Assembly: GCA_017519145.1 (NCBI GenBank)
Contig: JAFWTA010000025.1
Location: 1 to 64,000, forward strand
Source of the DNA: Ruminococcus sp.
GTDB taxonomy: Bacteria; Bacillota; Clostridia; Oscillospirales; Ruminococcaceae
Length of the DNA: 64,000 bases
Direction of reading: 5' to 3'
The notes beneath the pieces are model-generated. The model saw only the letters and a list, made by a program, of their open reading frames with translations. It was not told where the DNA came from and searched no databases. Position numbers and translations under genes: made by a program. Positions 15,421 through 24,058 of the stretch are shown here, piece after piece; the stretch's first letter is position 1, and each line of letters begins with the position of its first letter.

Positions 15421-16563
15421 TCATCCTCCGTTTTGATTCTTTTCAAGGCGAAGCTCTATTTCCTTCGCCTGTGCGTTTTTCAGCCTTGCCTCTGCAAGGG
15501 CTGTTTCGTCCTGTAAGTTGATGTTGTCCCACTCCACTGTGCAGACCGCCTCCGCTCCGACAGAAGCAAGGTAGGCATTCCCCACGTCGCAGATGACGGG
15601 AGTGAGAAGTCGGCGGTAATACTCCAGCTCAGAGGTGAGTATATCCGCCTGCTGAGATGACATACGCTCCGTAGAGCTCCACGACAGTCCCAGCAGGAAT
15701 GGCGGTATGGACAGCTTTGCGATGAGCTGCTCAAGTATCTGCCTTACGGGCACATTGGTATCAAAGAGCTGGTTTTCGGCTCCGATGACCTTTATATCAA
15801 CGTCGCCCACCGCAACAAAGTCCTTTACCTGACCGTATTTCGCCGAGTTCATGCCGTCTGCCCACTCACGGGCTATCTGCTGAGCCCTCTCACGGGTGAA
15901 CATTACGTCCGAGGCTTCGCCTGTGGGCTTGTAGGTCACTGCATAGCGGATATTGCCTGCACGGTCGTAGTTCTGACCTATGCACTGATATATCCTCATG
16001 AGGATGCCGCTGAGTGACGGAAGCCCTCTGAGCAGCGAATTGCCGCCCGTCAGCTCCGCGTAGACTATTCGCTCGGGATGGGCTATCCTGCGGCTTGTGC
16101 CGTCGGGAGCCCTGAGGGTGTAGCTCCTGCTGAACGGGTCTGCTCCCGCAGATATGCGTATTTTGGAGATATCCCCGTTCCAGAGCCCTGCTATCCTGCG
16201 CTGCTCATTGTCCGTGACTATCTCCCCAACAGCCCTGCCGTAGGTGAGCAGGCTGTCAAGGAAATTGTCCGCAAAGCAGCCCACAGACCGCCCCGTAAGT
16301 CCTACGGGTACCCCTGCAAGGAAGCTGTCCAGCTCCTGCTGAAAGCTCTCATCGCTGCATATAACGCGGAAACCGCCCGTGAGCCTGATTATCTTCATTA
16401 TTGCTGCGTCGATGATGGGGACTGCACAGCGGAGCCTGTCATAGAGTTCCTTTTCATAGGGCTGAACTGCGGCAGGCAGGTCAAATCCCTCCGCGCAGCC
16501 GCGCTGTGCGCCTATTAGCCCGGGAGCGCTTTTCGGAGCGTTCTTCTTCTGAAAAAGCTTCAT
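15421..16563 (-). CDS. Phage portal protein
   Basis: 380 residues. The portal is the dodecameric ring through which DNA enters the head. Recognisable parts are the N-terminal helix pair (AIMKIIRLTGGFRVICSDESFQQELDSFLAGV), the stem region (SLLTYGRAVGEIVTDNEQRRIAGLWNGD), ...RGLPSLSGILMRIYQCIGQNYDRAGNIRYAVTYKP... and a C-terminal SQQADILTSELEYYRRLLTPVICDVGNAYLAS. Slightly short compared with SPP1 or HK97 portals. The start at 16563 follows AGAAGGAGG; the upstream ATG at 16596 lacks a site. Confidence 0.8.
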   Translation of the reverse strand: MKLFQKKNAPKSAPGLIGAQRGCAEGFDLPAAVQPYEKELYDRLRCAVPIIDAAIMKIIRLTGGFRVICSDESFQQELDSFLAGVPVGLTGRSVGCFADNFLDSLLTYGRAVGEIVTDNEQRRIAGLWNGDISKIRISAGADPFSRSYTLRAPDGTSRRIAHPERIVYAELTGGNSLLRGLPSLSGILMRIYQCIGQNYDRAGNIRYAVTYKPTGEASDVMFTRERAQQIAREWADGMNSAKYGQVKDFVAVGDVDIKVIGAENQLFDTNVPVRQILEQLIAKLSIPPFLLGLSWSSTERMSSQQADILTSELEYYRRLLTPVICDVGNAYLASVGAEAVCTVEWDNINLQDETALAEARLKNAQAKEIELRLEKNQNGG

Positions 16564-16600
16564 AATTCCTCCTTCTTTCATACTGAACGGCGTCACGTTC

Positions 16601-17848
16601 TTATCGGGCTACGGACAGCGCTATGAGCTCGCCGCCGCCCTGTGACCTGACCATATCCGCCACAAAATAGCGCATATCGTCCATTGCGTGGTCGTTTTCC
16701 TTTACGGGAACGTCTGCCCCTGCCCTCTCGTTCCAGCAGTACAGCGAGAACTCCCTGATGATGTCGCGGCAGGACTCATGGAATCGGAGCCTGCCCTGCT
16801 TCAGAGCTGTGCTGACCTGACGGATGCCCGATATAACGTCGTTATCCGCCTTTGCCACGCGGAACCTCCCGTGGCGTCTTATGCACTCGATAAAGCTGGC
16901 GGCAGACGGGTCAACTATGACCTTTTCCACAGCCCTGTCTCCTGCAAGCTCCTCAAGAGCGGCGTAGTGCTCCTCATCTGTGCGTGATGAGCCCTCCCGT
17001 CGGGAGTCATAGTAGTACTCCCTGAGCCTGTACCAGACTCCGCCGCTGAGTCCCCACAGCCCGAAGGACGAGGGATTTACGGTGCCGTAGTCGCAGGAGA
17101 TGACATATCGCTCGCAGCTTATATCGCCGCTGAAAACGTGCTTTTCCGCACTGAACATGGGATAGACCACGCCCTGTGAGGCTGTCCATTTCCCCAGCAC
17201 GAAGCGGTCGTAGAATGTGCCCGAGTACATACGCTCATAGCGCTCCCTGACCCTCTTTGTCAGCGAGGGATTGTCCTCCATGGTGAAGTGAAGATAGAGG
17301 GCGTTTTTCTGCCTCAGCTTCTTTATCCACTCATTGTAGAACCAGTGGGAGGGATTGTCGGGATTGCAGTTGAACCACATCTTCGAGCCGCTGACAGAGC
17401 ATCGTGCAAGCGCCTGCTCCACAAAAGACCGCGGCATGAGAGCTACCTCGTCGAAGAAAACTCCCGAGAGAGTCATTCCCTGTATCAGCGCCGCGGAGCC
17501 CTCGTCCTTGCCGCCGAACAGGTATACCCTGTTTGTCCTGCCGAGAAAGGTCATGTCAAAGTAGTTCCTGCTGACCTTTTCCGTTATTGTGTATCCGTAC
17601 TCGGTCAGCAGCGGCAGCATGGGCGTTATCACATTCCTGCGCAGGGAGGTTATGGTCTTGCCGCACATGGCAAAGGAGCTTCCCTTGAAGCACTTGCTCG
17701 CCCAGAATATGAAGCCCAGCGACATGGAAAGAGTCTTGCCGCTTCGCACTGCTCCGTCGCAGATTATGGCATCGCGGTCGCCATAGCTCCGCATATTCCA
17801 CCACTTCATGGCAAGGAGCTGCTTGTGTGAGAACTCAGTTATCATCAT
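16601..17848 (-). CDS. Terminase large subunit (PBSX family)
   Basis: 415 residues: ATPase motor plus nuclease for packaging DNA into the prohead. Walker A is GAVRSGKT (near residue 35) and Walker B is VFFDEVAL. The nuclease acidic residues lie in ISCDYGTVNPSSFG, KVIVDPSAASF and HAMDDMRYFV. Length matches PBSX-type large terminases. The open frame begins with GTG at 17857, but GAGGAG spacing favours the ATG at 17848. The 5' end overlaps the small-subunit gene by 14 bp. All key residues are present, so it could be active. Confidence 0.88.
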   Translation of the reverse strand: MMITEFSHKQLLAMKWWNMRSYGDRDAIICDGAVRSGKTLSMSLGFIFWASKCFKGSSFAMCGKTITSLRRNVITPMLPLLTEYGYTITEKVSRNYFDMTFLGRTNRVYLFGGKDEGSAALIQGMTLSGVFFDEVALMPRSFVEQALARCSVSGSKMWFNCNPDNPSHWFYNEWIKKLRQKNALYLHFTMEDNPSLTKRVRERYERMYSGTFYDRFVLGKWTASQGVVYPMFSAEKHVFSGDISCERYVISCDYGTVNPSSFGLWGLSGGVWYRLREYYYDSRREGSSRTDEEHYAALEELAGDRAVEKVIVDPSAASFIECIRRHGRFRVAKADNDVISGIRQVSTALKQGRLRFHESCRDIIREFSLYCWNERAGADVPVKENDHAMDDMRYFVADMVRSQGGGELIALSVAR

Positions 17849-18320
17849 CGTTCTCACTCTCCTCCTCGGCGGTCAGCGCCTTTATGAGGCTCTCCGCCCT
17901 GTCACGGTCACTGAAAGCGTTCTCCAGCTCGAACAGCTTCTCAAGAGCTTTCAGCCTGTCGAACAGCTTTACCTCAACTCCGCCGCCCTTTACACGCTTT
18001 ATCTCGGAGACATTGAAAAGATCCAGCCCGCCTATTACCTCCGCAGGAGGAAGCTCGTCTGCAAAGACCAGATATACCGCGTCTGTGCAGCTGCCGAAGG
18101 CAAGCCGTTTCAGCCCTGCGGCTACGGTGCCGCTGTCGGAAAGGAGCTGCCTGAGCTTGGATATGAGCTGTCGGCACTCCTCCGTTTTCATAAGCTCTAT
18201 GCCCTCGGAAAGGGCGGTCTCACGGGGAAAGCCTGCCCTGACAGCCGCCTCCTCAACGCTGCCCAGAGTTACATAATTGCAGCAGAAAGAGTTCAGCTTT
18301 GCTTTTGTGTTTCTGTTCAA
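17835..18320 (-). CDS. Terminase small subunit
   Basis: 161 residues. The N-terminal helix-turn-helix (FCCNYVTLGSVEEAAVRAGFPRETALSEG) and the following helical oligomerisation region (MKTEECRQLISKLRQLLS...GLKRLAFGSCTDAVYLVF) match Terminase_2 small subunits, which bind the packaging site. The acidic C-terminus (EEESENDDDN) probably contacts the large subunit. The start codon is TTG at 18320, nine bases after AGGAGGT. No convincing sigma-A promoter is seen upstream. First gene of the module. Confidence 0.8.
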   Translation of the reverse strand: MNRNTKAKLNSFCCNYVTLGSVEEAAVRAGFPRETALSEGIELMKTEECRQLISKLRQLLSDSGTVAAGLKRLAFGSCTDAVYLVFADELPPAEVIGGLDLFNVSEIKRVKGGGVEVKLFDRLKALEKLFELENAFSDRDRAESLIKALTAEEESENDDDN

Positions 18321-18480
18321 AAAAATATGACCTCCTTTCGGTTATAAACGAAGACGCCGTTCATAAGTAGTCCGGAAAGGGGGTCAAAACAATGGAAAAC
18401 CGTTGTATAACTGAAAAAAAGTTTTTGACTTTGTATGCCTGCACAAATAAGAACATCCGTTTCTGTGCAGAACGCACAAC
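18321..18480. other. Intergenic region upstream of the terminase genes
   Basis: Contains an imperfect palindrome ACAATGG-AAAA-CCGTTGT (18389-18406) and a 7-bp inverted repeat CTGCACA/TGTGCAG (18439-18470). I find no -35/-10 pair close to consensus driving terS, unlike almost every other gene here. The palindromes are possible regulator or packaging sites, but nothing more can be said. Confidence 0.35.
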
Positions 18481-18513
18481 AAAAAGCTCCCGAGTATTTA
18501 TATACTCAGGAGC
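18481..18513 (-). terminator. Intrinsic terminator of the DUF3592 operon
   Basis: Minus-strand stem GCTCCTGAGTAT/ATACTCGGGAGC with a 4-nt loop and one wobble, followed by TTTTTG. Confidence 0.85.
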
Positions 18514-18518
18514 TCGGT

Positions 18519-18962
18519 TTACTTAATAATATGCAGAATGAGCAGCACCACACCTGCGGCAAGGACTGCCGCGCCCGTTCCTATTACAAGCGGCGCCGAC
18601 TTGTACTGCCTTTCAAGCTCGGGATCGTTCTCCATATCCTCGATCATGAACACCGTGGGGTGCATGGGGTCAAGCTTTATGACGATGGAGTCCCCCGGTC
18701 TGTAAGGGAACTTCTTCGACGGGAGACTTGTGTAGAAATATCCCTCTATGAGCTTCTCGCCTACAGTGTACTCCGCGTAAAGGGTGACTGCGTCGCTGTA
18801 ATTGTACCTTTTCGTCACGGGCTTCAGCTTCGTCACCACCGCGTCAAAACGCTCAAGGTCTCCCTCAAGCATTCTCCTCTGGGCTCTGGTCACGATGCCG
18901 AATGCCATCAGTACCACGCCCACAAGTATAAGGGCAAGTGCCCATGTGTATAGTTTGTCCAT
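18519..18962 (-). CDS. DUF3592-like two-TM membrane protein
   Basis: 147 residues: an N-terminal membrane helix (about 7-25, ALALILVGVVLMAFGIV), a central soluble domain of about 85 residues and a C-terminal helix (APLVIGTGAAVLAAGVVLLILHII). The arrangement, with VTLYAEYTVGEKLIEGYFYTSLPSKKFPYRPGDSIVIKLDPMHPTVFMI between two helices, fits DUF3592, whose members have no known function. GGGAGG precedes the ATG. It is 16 bp downstream of the XRE regulator gene and terminates in a strong hairpin, so the two form a small operon. Confidence 0.75.
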   Translation of the reverse strand: MDKLYTWALALILVGVVLMAFGIVTRAQRRMLEGDLERFDAVVTKLKPVTKRYNYSDAVTLYAEYTVGEKLIEGYFYTSLPSKKFPYRPGDSIVIKLDPMHPTVFMIEDMENDPELERQYKSAPLVIGTGAAVLAAGVVLLILHIIK

Positions 18963-18978
18963 GTTATCCTCCCTTTAT

Positions 18979-19233
18979 TTATATGGAGCCGTTCTGTTCG
19001 CCGATCGCTTCCTCTATGCCGATAACGATGTCGCTCATTTTTACGCCGAGGGCATTGGCTATTCTGTACAGAGTTTCAAGAGTGGGCTTTCTCTCTCCGC
19101 GCTCTATTGCGCTGAGATGTGTGCGACCTATATCTGCAAGCCCGCTGATGACCTCCTGTGATATTCCCTTTTTCTTGCGGAATTGCGCTATGACTTCGCC
19201 TACTAATTTTGAGTCAAGTGTCGGTATATACAT
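18979..19233 (-). CDS. XRE-family transcriptional regulator
   Basis: 84 residues with a Cro/CI helix-turn-helix (VIAQFRKKKGISQEVISGLADIGRTHLSAIERGERKPTLETLYRIANALGVKMSDIV) and no effector domain. CTGAGGTGA precedes the ATG. It is divergent from the zinc-ribbon gene at 19364; the 130-bp gap contains an inverted repeat flanking that gene's promoter, which is a likely binding site. Phage-repressor-like size, but it controls no early phage genes here. Confidence 0.85.
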   Translation of the reverse strand: MYIPTLDSKLVGEVIAQFRKKKGISQEVISGLADIGRTHLSAIERGERKPTLETLYRIANALGVKMSDIVIGIEEAIGEQNGSI

Positions 19234-19279
19234 ATTATCACCTCAGATAATATGATATACGAATTTTTTGTAAATTATG

Positions 19280-19319
19280 AACACATATGTTGACATCGTG
19301 AATACTTATGTGTTATAAT
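19280..19319 (+). promoter_or_regulatory. Promoter and candidate operator of the zinc-ribbon gene
   Basis: TTGACA (19290-19295), an 18-bp spacer and TATAAT (19314-19319). Perfect arms AACACATA (19280-19287) and TATGTGTT (19307-19314) bracket the -35 and touch the -10. Arm centres are 27 bp apart. It is well placed for repression by the adjacent XRE protein. Confidence 0.6.
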
Positions 19320-19363
19320 TATGATGTAAGAAATCCGCTTTAATTTTAAAGGAGGTCATAAAT

Positions 19364-19837
19364 ATGGCAATATGTGAAGAATGTGGAATGGAATATGACA
19401 TAAGCGAAGCCAAAGATAAATTCAACAGCATTTATAGCATGGATAATGATGACATCATTCAGGATAATTGCTTTGATTGCGCTTCTTCCATAATTGAGTC
19501 TCAATGTGATGTTAGGGAATGTAAATGTTGTGGAAAAAGATTCGACGTAGATGATGCTGACGAGGAGTTTATGAGCGAAACTAATGGAATGAGTTTAAAA
19601 AATGGAAACCATTTTAATAAATTTCTTTGCTTTGAATGTGCAAAAGAAGCGTTTGAAGACAAAGAATATTACGATTTCTGCGAAAAATGCGGCTCAAGAT
19701 TTCACGTTGGCGAAGCTGATTTACAATTTGCAGATGATTGCATTGACAACAATTTAGACAGGAACTCAAGAAGTGAAATTTCAGATTTGATTCTTTGTGC
19801 TAAATGTGCTTTAGAAAAAGTGCTTGAAGATAACTAA
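19364..19837 (+). CDS. Triple zinc-ribbon repeat protein, unknown function
   Basis: 157 residues built of three repeats of about 50. Each repeat begins C-x2-CG-x4-D/H (CEECGMEYDISEA, CKCCGKRFDVDDA, CEKCGSRFHVGEA) and ends C-x2-CA (NCFDCASS, LCFECAKE, LCAKCALE), giving three four-Cys metal sites, with acidic linkers between. No enzymatic motif and no signal peptide, so a cytoplasmic metal-binding, adaptor or regulatory protein. The coding sequence is visibly more AT-rich than its neighbours, which suggests separate acquisition. Strong AAAGGAGGT site. Divergent from an XRE regulator, with its own promoter and terminator. Confidence 0.75.
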   Translation: MAICEECGMEYDISEAKDKFNSIYSMDNDDIIQDNCFDCASSIIESQCDVRECKCCGKRFDVDDADEEFMSETNGMSLKNGNHFNKFLCFECAKEAFEDKEYYDFCEKCGSRFHVGEADLQFADDCIDNNLDRNSRSEISDLILCAKCALEKVLEDN

Positions 19838-19883
19838 CATGATCAATAATTTCGTCGCGGAACGGATACATAAATTATCAACT

Positions 19884-19913
19884 AAAAAGGCGGACATCAA
19901 GTCCGCCTTTTTT
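19884..19913. terminator. Bidirectional terminator
   Basis: The stem AAAAAGGCGGAC/GTCCGCCTTTTTT with loop ATCAA serves both the zinc-ribbon gene and the oppositely transcribed cellobiose phosphorylase gene. Confidence 0.9.
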
Positions 19914-19921
19914 CATTGGGC

Positions 19922-22408
19922 TCAGCCCATTACGATCTCTACTTCGTGTGTGCCGCTCTCGCATACGGGGATAACATTTCCCTCTACTGCCTTGCCGTCA
20001 ACTGTCATTATCTTTACGCCCTTGCAAACGTGCTCGGGGTTCTTGACTGTGATGTTGAATGTTGCGCCGCGGAACTTACGGACTGCTGTGAAGCCGTCCC
20101 ACTCGTGAGGAATGGAAGGATCTACCTTCAGACCGTCAAACACAGGCTGTACACCGAGGATGTACTGGGAAATAGCTACCATGTTCCATGCAGCTGTTCC
20201 TGTGAGCCATGAGTTCTTGCCCTGACCGAAGTTCTTTGCGTCCTTACCGCCGATCATCTGACCGTATACATAAGGCTCTGTCTTGTGGATATCAGATGTC
20301 TCCTCTGTGAATGCAGGAGCTATCTTACTATAATACTCAAATGCCTTGTCACCGCGTCCTGCGTAAGCCTCTGCGCAGATGATCCATGCATTATTGTGTG
20401 TGAAGATACCTGCGTTCTCCTTGTATCCGCCGGGATATGTGGAGATCTCGCCGTACTGTATATAGTACTTTGTGAATGCAGGGTTATTGAGAACGAGACC
20501 ATACTCGCAGTTGAGGTACTTGTCGATGGAGTTAAGAGTCTTGATATCAGCTCCTACGTCCTTACCGATCTCTGACATTACTGCGAAGCCCTGAGGCTCG
20601 ATGAATATCTTGCCCTCCTCGCACTCCTTGGAGCCCATCTTCTCGCCGTTTGCGTCATAAGCTCTGATGAACCAGTCGCCGTCGAATGCGGATTCCATTA
20701 CGTTCTTCTTCATCTTGTCGATCTCAGCCTGAGCCTTTGCAGCCTCGTCAGCCTTTCCGAGATGCTCAAGGATTCCTACGAATGCAGGACCTGTGTATGT
20801 GAAGAGCGCTGCAACGAATGCGGACTCAGCAACCTTTGAGTAGCCGCCCTCTGCTGCAAACTTGGGGTTGGTGTAGGTCTGGAAGGACTCACCGGGTGTG
20901 TCTGAGAAGCATGAGAGGTTGATACAGTCGTTCCAGTCAGCTCTCATTGCAAGGGGAAGACCGTGAGGTCCGAGGTTGTTTACGATGTGATAGAAGGAAA
21001 CATTGAGGTGCTCGAGCATTGTGTGCTTGCCGTTGGGATCATCGTCGAAGGGAACGTTTGCGTCGAGGATGCCCCAGTCGCCTGTCTCCTTGATATATGC
21101 TGCAACAGAGAGGATCATCCAGAGCGGGTCGTCAGAGAAGTCGCCGCCGATATCAGCGTTGCCCTTCTTTGTAAGAGGCTGGTACTGGTGATAGCAGCCG
21201 CCGTCTGAAAGCTGTGTTGAAGCGATGTCGATAAGTCTCTCTCTTGCACGCTCGGGGATCTGGTGTACAAATCCGAGAATATCCTGATTGGAGTCACGGA
21301 AGCCCATGCCTCTGCCGATACCGCTCTCGAAGTATGAAGCGGAACGTGAAAGGTTGAAAGTTACCATACACTGATACTGGTTCCAGATATTTACCATTCT
21401 GTTTACCTTGTCATCAGGTGTGTTTACATTGAAGATGGAGAGGAGGTCGTTCCATGTGTTGCGGAGCTCCTCAAGTCCTGCTGCTACCTTCTCGGGAGTG
21501 TTGTACTTCTCGATCATTGCATAAGCCTTTTCCTTATTGAGCACCCATGTCTCTCTTGTGAGGAGGTTTGCAGGCTTTTCAGCAGCGAACTTCTTGTCCT
21601 GAGGGTTCTCAGCGTAGCCGAGGATATAGATGAGTGTCTTGGACTCGCCGGGAGCCAGTGTCACCTTCTTGTAATGAGAAGCAACAGGTGACCAGCCGTC
21701 TGCAAATGAGTTTGCAGGCTTGTCTGCCTTTACGGTCTCGGGGTTGTCCCAGCCGTTGTAGATGCTTCCGAGGAAAGCGTCACGGTCTGTATCGTAGCCG
21801 TCGATAGTATCGTTTACAGTATAGAAAGCGTAGTGGTTACGTCTGTCTCTGTACTCTGTTACATGATAGATAGTTGAGCCTTCGATCTCAACACGGCCTG
21901 TGGAGAAGTTTCTCTGGAAGTTTGTGCAGTCGTCCTGTGCGTCCCAGAGACACCACTCAGCGATGGAGAAGATGGAGAAGCTCTTTGCTTCCTTGCTCTC
22001 GTTGGTGAGAACTACCTGCTGAACTTCACCGTCGTAGTTCTGGGGTACGAAGAATGTTACCTCAGCCTTCAGGTCGTTCTTCTTGCCTGTGATAACGGTA
22101 TAGCCCATACCGTGGCGGCACTCGTAGAAATCGAGGGGTGTCTTCACAGGAGACCAGCCGGGGTTCCAGATAGTTCCGTTGTCGTTGATATAGAAATAAC
22201 GTCCGCCCATATCAAGGGGTACGTTGTTATAGCGATAACGTGTGATACGTCTGAGGCGGGCGTCCTTGTAGAAGCAGTAGCCGCCTGCTGTATTGGAAAT
22301 AAGTGAGAAAAATCCCTGATTGCCGAGGTAGTTTATCCACGGATAGGGAGTCTTAGGGGAATTGATAACATATTCCTTCTTAGCGTCGTCAAAAAATCCG
22401 AACTTCAT
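19922..22408 (-). CDS. Cellobiose phosphorylase (GH94)
   Basis: 828 residues, normal for GH94. It cleaves cellobiose with phosphate to glucose and alpha-glucose-1-phosphate in the cytoplasm, saving ATP. There is no signal peptide. The catalytic-acid motif [12 protein letters not shown] lies near residue 490 (the position of the general-acid Asp in characterised enzymes). The upstream substrate-binding segment [23 protein letters not shown] is near residue 370, with DPLWMI and the late GPAFVG and AWMIVA-like stretches also present. AAAGGAG precedes the ATG. Monocistronic, with a promoter at 22465-22493. It would process cellobiose made by extracellular glucanases. Cellodextrin or laminaribiose phosphorylase are less likely alternatives. 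Confidence 0.92.
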   Translation of the reverse strand: MKFGFFDDAKKEYVINSPKTPYPWINYLGNQGFFSLISNTAGGYCFYKDARLRRITRYRYNNVPLDMGGRYFYINDNGTIWNPGWSPVKTPLDFYECRHGMGYTVITGKKNDLKAEVTFFVPQNYDGEVQQVVLTNESKEAKSFSIFSIAEWCLWDAQDDCTNFQRNFSTGRVEIEGSTIYHVTEYRDRRNHYAFYTVNDTIDGYDTDRDAFLGSIYNGWDNPETVKADKPANSFADGWSPVASHYKKVTLAPGESKTLIYILGYAENPQDKKFAAEKPANLLTRETWVLNKEKAYAMIEKYNTPEKVAAGLEELRNTWNDLLSIFNVNTPDDKVNRMVNIWNQYQCMVTFNLSRSASYFESGIGRGMGFRDSNQDILGFVHQIPERARERLIDIASTQLSDGGCYHQYQPLTKKGNADIGGDFSDDPLWMILSVAAYIKETGDWGILDANVPFDDDPNGKHTMLEHLNVSFYHIVNNLGPHGLPLAMRADWNDCINLSCFSDTPGESFQTYTNPKFAAEGGYSKVAESAFVAALFTYTGPAFVGILEHLGKADEAAKAQAEIDKMKKNVMESAFDGDWFIRAYDANGEKMGSKECEEGKIFIEPQGFAVMSEIGKDVGADIKTLNSIDKYLNCEYGLVLNNPAFTKYYIQYGEISTYPGGYKENAGIFTHNNAWIICAEAYAGRGDKAFEYYSKIAPAFTEETSDIHKTEPYVYGQMIGGKDAKNFGQGKNSWLTGTAAWNMVAISQYILGVQPVFDGLKVDPSIPHEWDGFTAVRKFRGATFNITVKNPEHVCKGVKIMTVDGKAVEGNVIPVCESGTHEVEIVMG

Positions 22409-22464
22409 AATTTTACTCCTTTATTTTTGGTGACAAAAGCGGAAAACAGAACCGCATTTGCTTT

Positions 22465-22493
22465 ATTATACCATATATTTGCATATAATACAA
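22465..22493 (-). promoter_or_regulatory. Promoter of cellobiose phosphorylase
   Basis: Minus strand: TTGTAT, a 17-bp spacer and TATAAT. Confidence 0.65.
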
Positions 22494-22556
22494 TAGATTT
22501 ATCAAAAATTGCGTTGTATTTTTTTCTTGCCGTTTTTTGTGCAATATGCCTTACGC

Positions 22557-22760
22557 TCATTCCTCAAAGGAGAAAAGTTCCTCGACAGTTGTGTGGAACA
22601 CTGCCGCTATGTCCATGGCAAGCTTCAATGAGGGATTGTAGAGTCCCTTTTCGAGGCGGATTATGGTCTCGCGGCGGACTCCCACCAGCTCCGCAAGCTC
22701 CCCCTGCTTCATATCATGCTTTGCACGGTATTCCTTCAGTTTTGTTTTCAGCTCGGGCAT
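22557..22760 (-). CDS. Small HTH transcriptional regulator (XRE/YozG-like)
   Basis: 67 residues, almost entirely a helix-turn-helix: [60 protein letters not shown]. Such proteins are often encoded beside small multi-pass membrane proteins in Firmicutes and repress them. Its ATG overlaps the stop of the preceding membrane-protein gene (TAATG), and GGAGGGAG serves as ribosome binding site. Last gene of a four-gene cassette whose promoter region carries four 16-bp palindromes, so autoregulation is likely. Confidence 0.85.
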   Translation of the reverse strand: MPELKTKLKEYRAKHDMKQGELAELVGVRRETIIRLEKGLYNPSLKLAMDIAAVFHTTVEELFSFEE

Positions 22761-23182
22761 TATTCTCCCTCCGTATCCTTGTTTGACACAGCGTCAAAGC
22801 ACATGAAAAGAAAGCTTCTCAGACTAATGGCACTCATTACCGTTATCCAGCAGAAATCAGAGCAGATAAGCCCTTTGTAAAAATAGTCGTTCACAATAAC
22901 CGCAGCAAACAGCACCGCAAGCACCGCAAACAGTACTATCCGGTTTGCTCTTGCAAGGTTGTACTGCACCATTTCGTCCTTTTTCTCCAGTTTATAGAAT
23001 ATGGACTGGACTGCCCCATGAAGGGCTGCAAATATTGCCATTCCTATGAGTATGGAAAGCTTGTCGCCGTATTCCCTGCCCTGTATCTTGTGAAAAACAA
23101 AGAGCATTACAGGGACCAGTGCTATAACGAATATCAGCCTGTGAAAATCGCTGTAAGAAAACTTTTTCTTCGTCTTTTCCAT
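22760..23182 (-). CDS. Small membrane protein, DUF2178-like (paralog 3)
   Basis: 140 residues with four predicted membrane helices. The loop [33 protein letters not shown] and the end [21 protein letters not shown] match the two upstream genes, which have DELARQIMYKAGRLTAFALIIVGGII and ELVKENMAKATKISFWALIGVMVYFG at the same place and LRSLFF/LRSLIF at the end. Function unknown. The ATG overlaps the upstream stop as TAATG. Part of the cassette 22557-24041. Confidence 0.75.
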   Translation of the reverse strand: MEKTKKKFSYSDFHRLIFVIALVPVMLFVFHKIQGREYGDKLSILIGMAIFAALHGAVQSIFYKLEKKDEMVQYNLARANRIVLFAVLAVLFAAVIVNDYFYKGLICSDFCWITVMSAISLRSFLFMCFDAVSNKDTEGE

Positions 23183-23655
23183 TATTCTTCCTCCTCACTG
23201 TCCGTGCGGTCAAGCAGCACGAAAAACAGGCTCCTGAGCCCTGCTGTAAAAAGGCATACCCCGAACAGGAGACAGGCTGCATTAGAGCCGTCGATGGTGA
23301 AGCTTGCTCCTGTTGCGGCAAATATCAGCTCAATAATGCCGCCGACTATAATGAGCGCAAACGCCGTAAGTCTGCCTGCCTTGTACATTATCTGGCGGGC
23401 AAGCTCGTCCGTCTGCTGTATGGTGTGTCCCTTTATCATGGCGAAGAACTTCACGCACATGATAAGCTCGATAACGGCGGCAGCTGCCAGAAGAACGGCA
23501 AGCACCGCAAAATTATGCCTGTTCATCAGCGCCATGCCCAAAAAGGTGAATGAACCGAGCAGATAACCTGCTGCGGCAAATTTATGATAGCCGTGGAGCT
23601 CAACCGCAGGCTTTTTTGCGGTGGTATCGGCTTCAAATAAACTTCTTATGCTCAT
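23182..23655 (-). CDS. Small membrane protein, DUF2178-like (paralog 2)
   Basis: 157 residues, about four helices and a soluble N-terminal tail. The conserved DEx8-KAGR loop precedes helix 3 and GLRSLFFVLLDRTDSEEEE forms the end. The codons of the acidic tail (GAG GAG GAA GAA) form the Shine-Dalgarno sequence for the next gene, whose ATG overlaps the stop. Paralog of its two neighbours. Possibly a subunit of a small transporter or immunity-type membrane protein, but no evidence decides this. Confidence 0.75.
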   Translation of the reverse strand: MSIRSLFEADTTAKKPAVELHGYHKFAAAGYLLGSFTFLGMALMNRHNFAVLAVLLAAAAVIELIMCVKFFAMIKGHTIQQTDELARQIMYKAGRLTAFALIIVGGIIELIFAATGASFTIDGSNAACLLFGVCLFTAGLRSLFFVLLDRTDSEEEE

Positions 23656-24041
23656 TATTCTTCCTCCTCTGCCTTGGGCGAAAAGTCCAGTATAAGGAAT
23701 ATCAGGCTTCTCAGTGCGACAGCTCCGAATATTACTACAAGGAACGATACTGCGGATACAGCGTGGAAACGGGCTTTGAGTCCGAAATATACCATTACTC
23801 CTATGAGCGCCCAGAATGAGATCTTTGTAGCCTTCGCCATGTTCTCCTTCACAAGTTCGTCCTCTTTTTCCGATTTACCGTCCAGTATTATGGGGATAAG
23901 TATGCTTGCGTAGAATATCCAGTCAGACCAGCCGCCGAAGATAAGTCCCCCTGCTATTATCACTGCTGCCGTGATAACTATAACTAAGTGTATGGTCCTG
24001 AGTGTTACTGTTTTCTTTTTTGTGTTGGATCTGATGTTCAT
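23655..24041 (-). CDS. Small membrane protein, DUF2178-like (paralog 1)
   Basis: 128 residues, four helices, first gene of the cassette. Features as in the next two genes: EKEDELVKENMAKATKISFWALIGVMVYFG and a VALRSLIFLILDFSPKAEEEE terminus. The start at 24041 follows CAAGGAGG; the open frame to 24074 runs into the operator region. Transcribed from the promoter at 24086-24114. Confidence 0.75.
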   Translation of the reverse strand: MNIRSNTKKKTVTLRTIHLVIVITAAVIIAGGLIFGGWSDWIFYASILIPIILDGKSEKEDELVKENMAKATKISFWALIGVMVYFGLKARFHAVSAVSFLVVIFGAVALRSLIFLILDFSPKAEEEE

Positions 24042-24058
24042 GTTGTTTCCTCCTTGGT

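Noticed and set aside
11441-18320. Encapsulin-type nanocompartment instead of phage head
   Set aside because: Adjacent terminase, portal and protease genes make a DNA-packaging head module the better explanation for the capsid gene.
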